Assembly (NCBI GenBank): GCA_959347315.1
Contig: OY365811.1
Span: 42,350,195 to 42,414,194, forward strand
Source: Bimastos eiseni
Lineage: Eukaryota; Annelida; Clitellata; Crassiclitellata; Lumbricidae
DNA length: 64,000 nucleotides
Reading direction: 5' to 3'
The notes under the pieces are model-generated. The model saw only the letters and a program-made list of their open reading frames with translations, had not been told where the DNA came from and did no database searches. Positions 56,801 through 64,000 of this stretch are shown here, in pieces. Each line of letters begins with the position of its first letter. Position 1 is the first letter of the stretch. A program made the translations under genes and the position numbers.

Positions 56801-58325
56801 CTGTTGACTCCTACGATCAGGGCACGGTCAGTCTTGCGATCGACGGCAGAGGGGCCCACCCCGCCAGATCAGCGAAAAGCAGCATCGGCCTGTTCGTGAG
56901 AGCGGCTGTCACTAGGTCGTATTTATATAGCAACACTCAACAATCCCTGGAGCGGTACGAGAACCACTCTACGTATGAAACAGTACGAAACACTGCTCCA
57001 CATATATAGCGATGCACCGCATGTCAGGCTATAATCAAGACAATTCATGCGTCTGCAAGCTATGCACTGAACTAAAAACCGCCGATCGGTCCTCCCTCCT
57101 ATACCAACACAGTAAGAAAATACACGAAAAAATAACGCTATGGCAAGCCGATTACTTAAATAAATCATTCATTCAAGCCTTGTTGCCTGTCCGCCACATA
57201 TTTAAGTATTAAGTTGACAAGCCGAAACTTCGTACTTAAAAGAAAACAATCTTCTTTTCTCATCACTAAGCTTCGGGTTATTAATATTATGTCACCATTG
57301 TCTTAAGAATATTAAGACAATAATTATAAGACATAACAACAAGACATAAGAATATATTATTCTTATAGTCTATCACGTGACCAAAATTCTTAAATCATAT
57401 AGAAAAAAACGGTAATCACCAAAGTGCTAAAGCGCCACTCGATTTTGGCCGCACTAATCTTCAACGCAGTATATTCTGGTCACGAGCGCTAAGTCAAGTC
57501 ATAGGGTTGTCAAGAGAGTTGACTGAGTGTGGTCAGTGTCCGGTTTCTGGCGGGTCAGAGGATGAGATCTCTACTCATGACTCTGAAACAGGTTTAAAAC
57601 ATGTATGTGATCAAGAAAGGCGAGAGCAGTTACTAATAAGGCTGACGCTTCCTTAATTAAAGCCGTTATGTTGAAGCGCCGAGCGAGGCGCTGGTAATGT
57701 TATAGGTAGTGCCAGCAAGAGGTTCGAGTCCTTTTCCAGAGAATAAGCGGCAGAATAGCTAGAAAGGTGGGGTAAGGTCGAGAATAAGGTGGCGGATGAT
57801 CAGCTGAATCAGAGTAGATTGAACAGTTGGGAATCATATTGAAGTTTCAGGTAGAAGAGTTGTGAATTTAATAAGAAATATGATGTGAACATTAAGTCAT
57901 TCAATATTAACAAATAGAACAAATAATTCTCGAACTCGTTCGCAAAGCGTTTCTAAGGGAAGGTGACTGCCTTGATTTGTGCTACAGGACGATCACTTTG
58001 GGCGATCACCAACAGCTAAACAACGTGACAGGCTAAGTGCAAATCAAGATGTTGGCTTCAATGTTAACAAAGTTACAAAATGTTTTGCTATTAGCAAATG
58101 GTAATTACCTATTTGAATTTTGTACCAGCAGGTTCTAACATTATTTTAAATTGCATCTTGAAACCGTAAATACAATTTATGTATGTGACACGTTATCTTG
58201 CAGCTTTAAGTTTGGGCAACGCGCCGGGTTGTATCACCTCTGATCAGTTGAGATCATGATTATAATCACCAGGATTATCAACATCATCATGAGCATTATC
58301 ATCACCACCACCATCATCTGTGTAT
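56800..58325. other. Spacer upstream of MRPL27
   Basis: No gene recognised. A LINE tail in reverse lies at about 56915-56960 ('cgtatttatatagcaacact'). 57285-57375 is an AT-rich imperfect palindrome built on 'attcttaagaatattaagac'. At 57690-57740 'agaggttcgagtccttttcc' contains a B-box-like sequence, but no tRNA cloverleaf could be built. The first exon of MRPL27 may lie in this part and was not found. Confidence 0.45.
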
Positions 58326-58620
58326 CTATATGTCTATGTAAATTATATAGCGCCCGTAAAGATGGAAGCCAGCGTACAGGACCATATCAAAGCATAATAA
58401 ACCACAAGCCAGGATCCCATCATATATTGTGTAGCAGAGGTCCAGGCGGGAGACTACAAGGGCAATCATAAGTGGCCGAATCTGGTAATAAGGGTTATGG
58501 CAAATTATATTGATATGCTGGGAAAAGGTAAGCTCCTGATCTAGGATTAAACCTAGGTCAAGGACGATATGGTAAGGTGCAAATATTTCAAGGCAAGTCC
58601 ACCGAGAGGGTGAGGGCAAG
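58326..58620 (-). mobile_element. LINE reverse-transcriptase remnant (CR1/L2-like)
   Basis: The minus strand reads VLDLGLILDQELTFSQHINI, ICHNPYYQIRPL and LVVSRLDLCYTIYDGIL, the DLGV.LD..L....H......C....Y.LR...........L..RLDYCN..L.GLP block of LINE RTs. It ends in a reversed 'ggcgctatataatttacata' tail at about 58330. Confidence 0.85.
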
Positions 58621-58872
58621 CATAGTGATATTTAGGGGTCCGCTGGAGTCGCCTCCCATGTCAGATGGTGAGTATATGCTTGAATGTCATGAGGAAAGCA
58701 ATACACCCATTTTCATATGCTGAGACTTATGTTGTGCTGTTTAATCTTTGCTTGTGCTAACTTTAGAAGTCTTATTTACATTCCTCTTAAATTAGCTGTT
58801 TTGCTAAATAATCTTTGCTGAAGTTTTGTCAAAATTTGATGTCACGATTTCTGTGGTTGGATAGAGTCGGTC

Positions 58873-59811
58873 ATGAAACAAAGCGTTTGCTGGGCATCGA
58901 AAAAGTCGGGCACCTCTACTCGCAACAAGCGGAAGAACACACCTGGCAAACGAAGAGGGTGGAAGAAATACGATGGGGACTATGTTGAGGCAGGGATGAT
59001 CCTTTACCGACAGCTGGGGCTGAAGGTTTACCCTGGCGAAAATGTAGGTTACTGACCCAATGAGCAACCTATGGGGTGTGTTTTATGGTTGAATATAGGG
59101 GAAGACCTTCATGTGATATTGTATCATATCGTATCTTTAGATTTATATAGCGCCTACCGAATTGCTATATAGCCCATTATTTGGTTATGAAGCAATTATT
59201 CGGTACAGCTCAAACCTATACAGCAGAATAATTATTCAGAGATGCTCTCAACAGAGAAACTCTATAAGAAAATGAACGCCTTTAAAGCATGGGAAGCCGA
59301 TGGAGAGAAGCCAGTCACTAGTTTAATGATTGTTTCTGGTAAAGATTTCCATTCAGTTGGACCATTTGCTTCATACATTCTGTTTTCAAGTTGTAGATTA
59401 GCTATTTAATGCTAATAATGAGTTTGTTGACAGAGGGAAGATGAGAGGGTGAGGATTGGCCAGCAGCCCTCATATGCCAAGGTCAAGAAACTGAAGTCGT
59501 TCACTCTTCATACCGTTTACTGCCTCTTGGGCAAGCTTGAATAACTGTTCCTCTTCAAGTTCTTCTATTATTGTTGTTACTGTAATTGTAATTGATATGA
59601 AAATTTGTTTTAGGTTGGATGCGGTAAAGATCTGACCCTGTTTGCCCTTCGACCTGGCCATGTGTGCATCTCTCAGGAAGCCCTTACACCGTATCCTAAC
59701 AGCCCTCTCTATCCTGCCGTCAAAGCCGGCCGTGTCTTCAATAAATTCTTCTTTCACGTTGTTCCGATAGACCCACCTGTTGGAATCTTCAAACTTGTGT
59801 CCCAGATTTGA
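58873..59811 (+). CDS. MRPL27: Mitochondrial large-subunit ribosomal protein bL27m
   Basis: Exons 58873-59043 and 59614-59811 join at phase 0 (AAT|gtaggt ... ttttag|GTT) to give 122 aa; human MRPL27 is 148 aa. The family signature at the N-terminus of the mature protein is [34 protein letters not shown], then [20 protein letters not shown]. bL27 sits at the peptidyl-transferase centre and P-site of the large ribosomal subunit. The ATG at 58873 gives little mitochondrial targeting sequence, while the frame is open upstream to 58840 and an acceptor-like 'ggatag' ends at 58864. The true start is therefore probably in an unrecognised upstream exon, which would supply the presequence. The second exon carries a C-terminal extension ([12 protein letters not shown]). 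A poly(A) signal follows 41 bp after the stop. Confidence 0.9.
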
Positions 59812-59851
59812 GTTACTGACTTTGAACCAATTCTGTGAATGAATTTTTAAT

Positions 59852-59857
59852 AATAAA
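59852..59857 (+). terminator. Polyadenylation signal of MRPL27
   Basis: Canonical aataaa 41 bp downstream of the MRPL27 stop codon (59809-59811). A T-rich stretch follows at about 59870-59880. The short 3' UTR is usual for ribosomal protein genes. Confidence 0.65.
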
Positions 59858-62121
59858 TGATGGTAAACAAATCTTTGTTGCTAAAGTTATTCATTTAAGT
59901 TCAGGAATTTTTGTCACCACACCTCAGACACTAGGATTGCCTTGAGCTTGGTATTATAATAAAATAAGTCAATTTATATAGAACGTTGAAAATCTGTGAT
60001 TACAATTACAATGCTGAAGCAATAGGATTTTGTGATAGAATTTGTGTAGGCTACTCATGACAGCTGAGTTGAGTTGTCTGTTATGACTACTTGTTCTTTT
60101 ACAATTCCATTCCTGATTCTTCCTCTCTCCTAACTTATTCATAGCTTCAATAAACACTCCAATGTAGCTGCTTACCAGACAGTTTTGGAAGCGACTTTGA
60201 CCCTAGCTGCCCAACAATCTTGTTTTGACAACTAACGCCTGTGAATAATCTGGTTCCCACAATTCTGTTTTTTATGGATGCTTTAGCAGCTCACGTGTGC
60301 AAGGAGATTGGAGTTTAGAATGATGATACGTTACAACAAACAGCGTTGAGAAGGAAGCTGGGGTTCTTCAGACATGTTATGCGACCAGATGGACTGGAAA
60401 AGGAAATGATGCTGGCGTGTGGAGAAGGAAGGAAGAAAAGGGGGCGCCCAAGAAAAAAAATGGATAAACAAGATGCAAAAAAAAACGGAATAAATCTGGA
60501 GGAATTAAGGGACGTGACTTTGGAAAGAAAGAATTGAAGAACGTTGATCATGATGGTCGCTAGAGTTCACAGAACTAACAGCACAAGGTTATCAGTTTTA
60601 GAAATCGCGAAGTTATGCTCAGTAAGCCTACATGGAACATACTGCTTTGGACGGAAGATAAATCGAAGTCTGGCCTGCCCCAGTTGGCAAAAATGATTCA
60701 AATGAATACTAACGAAAAATCCAATGAACAAAGTATAGATGTATACGTGTAAATGCAGGACTGACTTTTAAACGTAAAAAACTTCAACTTTTTAAAATTT
60801 CTTCGTCAATATAAAAAACCTACTTTTTAAATCGTATCTACAGCCCTGATTGCATCCGGACCAGTATAGGCCTAGGTCCACATTACATATCGTATGGAGT
60901 CTGACCTTACCTTCACATAGAACTTTTGGGACACGGTAGGGCTTGGGAGACTTAAATTTTCTATAAAAAAATGCTTTGCTTCGGACACTGCGTTTACTCG
61001 AAACTTTCGCCAACGTGATTTATAAATTATGAAATAAATGTCTAGACAGAAATATCGAGATACTGAAAACAATAAATGATTCATAAGAAATTCATCATAA
61101 TTTTCGAATAGTGAAGTTCGTTGTAATTTATCAGTCCGAATACGTTATCATTGGATCTAACAGACTTTACGAGGCAAGAAATTACGAGTTCATAATTGAT
61201 TAGGGCTAAGTTACACATCTGTAGCTTTCTTACTTACTTGCACCATCTGGAAACTTGTATTAATAGTCGTTGATTTTAAGGTGTGTTGATAAGACACGCT
61301 GGTTGAAAAAGAAATAATCAACCCTGATTAAATTCGCGTGTTTAATTACGTTTAGTGAAACTTAATTGAGAAATAAAAATCAGACCTCAGGTAAATCTGA
61401 TTTGCCTGTTTTCTAAAATCAACGATCGCTTGATTTACAAGCGTCTTTTGCCTCAGAAGGTGGCAGGGTTACGGTGCTCTGCCCTACCTGTTTTACTTGA
61501 TTGGTGACATCGCTCAAACTTTTTGTATCTTTATGACAATCTTTGTTACTTTGCTTCTTGATCTGGTTTGACTTCTTCAGATTATGTTCTCTGCGGCTTT
61601 TACTCCAATTGCTGTTGCGATCTGTGTACTATTCGACAGGATTGTCAATGTCGCGACGCTATTCTAATTTCAGATGACAACTAATCAATAGTCAAGGGTG
61701 TAACTTCGCCCCACAAATGGGTGGTGACCAATCCAGTCCTCCATCTCCTCATCTCTCTCATCCCTTCACTCGCCCATCAGTTCTTCCTCCTTCCTTCATA
61801 ACTTGGCGACATCTATCAGCATTGTGATAGTTACGTAAGTTAAGGGTGGTGTTGCATATCACCTCCACTTTTGAAATTGTTGGCAAGTGGGCACAAACGT
61901 CACAATGCGCTGTTACACCCGTGTCGATGATCAGATATCTTCCTTTGTAATCTGTCTTTGAAACCATCTTCATGGCAACCGTACTCCCAACTGTGCCTAT
62001 ATTTAAATAGTTCGCACACTGTCTAAACTCGCTTCTTTGGGAATACCTTCCTCGCCTCATCTTATCTTCTGGTCATTGCTGCAAAAATATTGCAGCGTTT
62101 TCATGTTGCAGATTGTCTGAA
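59858..62121. other. Spacer between MRPL27 and the FAM3-like gene
   Basis: Apart from the LINE 3' end at 60330-60700 no gene was recognised. The minus-strand frames at 60792-61013 and 61758-62060 have no family signal and no clear splice context. The family tail 'aatttatatagaacg' occurs at about 59975. One TAGGCCTA octamer lies at 60867. Confidence 0.45.
60330..60700 (+). mobile_element. LINE ORF2 C-terminal remnant
   Basis: The + strand reads ALRRKLGFFRHVMRPDGLEK, GEGRKKRGRPRKKMDK, then NGINLEELRDVTLERKN. This is the C-terminal 'LR.FGHV.R..GLEK...GRP..RW.D.......L..L...T.DR..W' block of many animal LINEs. Short A-runs have shifted parts of it. No intact ORF remains. Confidence 0.85.
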
Positions 62122-64000
62122 ATGGTTGCTTATCTTCGACTCTATCGACGGTTTGTTGTTCGAAATTTTGGGGGTGAGTCTAATCGTGTATACGATCTAA
62201 TCTAAATGATTTCTTATAATCTAATCATATCTGATATAATCTGGGTAGTAATAGTTGCAGTTTAACAACACTGTGTGATTGCAAGGATCATTGGCATCAC
62301 CCTTCTTCTTTATCCAGGCTTGGGACTGGCACTGTGAGAACGCGACCGGTGACGGGGTTGTAATCTGAGTCTGCCAAACAATCTGTTATCTGCTTTTTCT
62401 GTTTGAAAATGGTTTCTGATTCTTGTGAGATGAACGCTTTGTACGGATTCAGATTGTTTGTTGCAGGTACCAGGAACTGTTTGACGTTCTTCCTCGCTCT
62501 CTTCGTTACCCTGTTCGTCATGGACCGGTTGTTATTTGCCAAACAGAGGCAGCCATTCCCCCTATCAGGTCTGAATGTTTAGCCAGCACACTTACGTGCT
62601 TTATCGTATGATATATCTAAAACTATTTTCATAATTTTATTTGTGTGATTATTACGTTGTTTAATGTTGTTGTTTGCGTGCTGCAGGTTTTTTTACGAAC
62701 TCCAGTTTCTGTTAGTAGTATATGTATCAGTTTAATAACACTGTGTGACGATAGAAATCATTAGCGTCCCCCTCCTCCTTTAGACAGGCCTGGCACTGCC
62801 AGAGTGCATACTTTTCATGACAGTATTAGGTTCTGTTAAGTTAGCACAAAGTGCATTTGTAAAGTCTTTTCTCAGCCAGTTGCAAGCATTATCATCAGTA
62901 TTATGGAGCAGACACTGACAGTATGTGCTAGAATCAATCAACAGTTGTGGGATTGGGTATGTGGCTTGCCCCATTTTAGAAAGTCTTATGCCCAGTAACC
63001 TGGCAAAGGGACATTTGCTTGTGCCCATATGATGAGATCACATCCACAAATAGGCAATGTCTTGTCCCCATATGTGGCACAGTGGCCGATCGGTTAGAGT
63101 GGTAAGCCCGTAACGTTCAGTGTGTGCTGAGCGAGCGGTTTCAAGCCTTGTCCNNNNNNNNNNNNNNNNNNNNNNNNNNNNNNNNNNNNNNNNNNNNNNN
63201 NNNNNNNNNNNNNNNNNNNNNNNNNNNNNNNNNNNNNNNNNNNNNNNNNNNNNNNNNNNNNNNNNNNNNNNNNNNNNNNNNNNNNNNNNNNNNNNNNNNN
63301 NNNNNNNNNNNNNNNNNNNNNNNNNNNNNNNNNNNNNNNNNNNNNNNNNNNNNCAGGCATACAACTCATGTATTAATTTATTATGATTTCATTTATCAGT
63401 TGAATCTGCAAGTACAAAGTGTGGGCCGACAGTCGCTTGTCCTGATGGCAAATACACCTACTATGTCAAGTCTGGAGTGGGAAGAGATGGTCTACCAACC
63501 GTCTGCTTCAACGGCAAACAGTACGTTTACTCAGATAAATAATTTTGCGTGTGCAACGTTTTATGAAAGTTCACACTTTTGTACGCAAGTCGGAGCTGAA
63601 TGTGATAATAGTTAAACTAAAACCACATCTAAAAGGCTATGGTGATAAGTTCTGATAACCTACGATATATATCCTTTCCCGAGATAAATAAGGGGATGTA
63701 TCAGCCAAGGAACCACACATCCGGAGTAAGGTAGGCTGCACCCGCTAGGAAACTGGATTTACGTTGTTTCATAAAATGAAATCGTGACTTGTTTTTTTTT
63801 GCAAAAAATTTTTTTGCACATTTTTAAATTCTTGTATGCGCTGGCTTCACCAGCAAAGTGCATGTGCACATATACCCAGCCTAGAAGGAGCATTTGTCTG
63901 TACCAATGGCATGGAAGCAACTGTAAGAGTTTGCATTGTTTTATTTAGGATTATCTCCCCGGAGAAGAAGAATGCGGATCGTGGATTCAACATCGTAGTC
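62122..64000 (+). CDS. FAM3-like secreted/type II membrane protein, 5' part (four exons seen)
   Basis: Exons 62122-62173, 62467-62568, 63400-63520 and 63949-64000 (continues past the window) join in phase. The N-terminus MVAYLRLYRRFVVRNFGG is basic and is followed by a hydrophobic helix, CLTFFLALFVTLFVM, a signal anchor or uncleaved signal. Then come STKCGPTVACPDGKYTYYV, SGVGRDGLPTVCFNGKQ and IISPEKKNADRGFNIVV. The Cys pattern KCG...ACP...(16 to 20)...CF and the K(K/N)N..RGFN(V/I) strand match FAM3C/ILEI (KCGISKACP, KNNVGRGINVALV). FAM3 proteins are secreted cytokine-like or metabolic factors with a beta-beta-alpha fold. The intron between exons 2 and 3 contains a family A repeat, a tRNA-SINE head and a 200-bp assembly gap. 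POMGNT1 shares the ILEI-type domain but lacks the KCG/ACP segment, so it is less likely. Confidence 0.82.
62255..62340 (+). repeat. Dispersed repeat family A copy
   Basis: 'gcagtttaacaacactgtgt', 'gattgcaaggatcattggca', 'tcacccttcttctttatcca', 'ggcttgggactggcactgtg'. In the first intron of the FAM3-like gene. Confidence 0.75.
62728..62805 (+). repeat. Dispersed repeat family A copy
   Basis: 'cagtttaataacactgtgtg', 'acgatagaaatcattagcgt', 'ccccctcctcctttagacag', 'gcctggcactgccaga'. In the second intron of the FAM3-like gene, about 470 bp after the previous copy. Confidence 0.75.
63070..63153 (+). mobile_element. tRNA-derived SINE head, family C, cut by the assembly gap
   Basis: 'tgtggcacagtggccgatcg', 'gttagagtggtaagcccgta' carries the A box, and 'gagcggtttcaagccttgtc' a B box. 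It matches the copy at 45780. The Ns begin directly after the B box, so the rest of the SINE is probably in the gap. Confidence 0.8.
63154..63353. other. Assembly gap, 200 N
   Basis: Exactly 200 unknown bases, a conventional size for a scaffold gap. The true length is unknown. Reading frames drawn across it are meaningless. Confidence 0.99.

Noticed and set aside
57657..57745. tRNA gene
   Set aside because: There is a good B-box-like 'ggttcgagtcc', but no acceptor stem and no anticodon arm could be formed around it.
61758..62060. 100-codon minus-strand frame
   Set aside because: No recognisable motif or splice support; it is only an open stretch in the FAM3-like gene's upstream region.
63038..63615. 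Frames spanning the N gap
   Set aside because: They consist mostly of unknown bases. The frame at 63124-63615 continues out of phase with the FAM3-like exon at 63400-63520.

Overview
The window is animal genomic DNA. Its genes are split by GT-AG introns, the introns and spacers are AT-rich and full of microsatellites, and degraded non-LTR retrotransposon pieces lie throughout. The gene set is typical of Metazoa: a beta-1,4-galactosyltransferase family enzyme, an L1CAM/neuroglian cell adhesion molecule, an EXD1-like exonuclease, MPLKIP, an ankyrin/SOCS-box protein, mitochondrial ribosomal protein bL27m and a FAM3-like protein. The LINE 3' ends with 'gcgctatataaat' tails and the intron-rich genes suggest a marine invertebrate, perhaps a non-vertebrate deuterostome (echinoderm, hemichordate or cephalochordate). 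That placement is inference; no species can be named from the sequence alone.

Layout. 1-1438: spacer. 1439-8891 (+): six-exon B4GALT-type glycosyltransferase (571 aa predicted), with a 42-bp minisatellite and LINE remnants in its introns. 8892-13452: repeat-rich spacer. 13453-29144 (+): complete 23-exon L1CAM/neuroglian gene (1308 aa predicted; six Ig, five FnIII, one TM helix, short cytoplasmic tail). 31744-38626 (-): EXD1-like DEDD exonuclease exons, followed by a long exon coding for an acidic, heptad-repeat, Arg-rich tail that probably belongs to the same gene; it is tail-to-tail with L1CAM. 42227-43656 (+): three-exon MPLKIP-like gene. 43657-51052: spacer with SINEs, a MITE and minisatellites. 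51053-53128 (-): three-exon ankyrin/SOCS-box gene. 53129-58872: LINE remnants and an unusual array of small hairpins that carries four copies of a motif resembling the R2-target segment of 28S rRNA. 58873-59811 (+): MRPL27. 59812-62121: spacer with a LINE 3' end. 62122-64000 (+): 5' part of a FAM3-like gene, interrupted by a 200-N assembly gap and cut by the window end.

The genes do not form one pathway. They are neighbouring housekeeping, adhesion and secretory-pathway genes. Exon coordinates were obtained by reading frames and splice sites by eye; nearly every junction given keeps phase, and this is the main support for the models. The most unusual items are the hairpin/28S-like array (55.3-56.8 kb), a leucine at the donor-gating position of the B4GALT-family enzyme, a degenerate ankyrin-binding motif in the L1CAM tail, and the repeat-rich tail next to the EXD1 exons.
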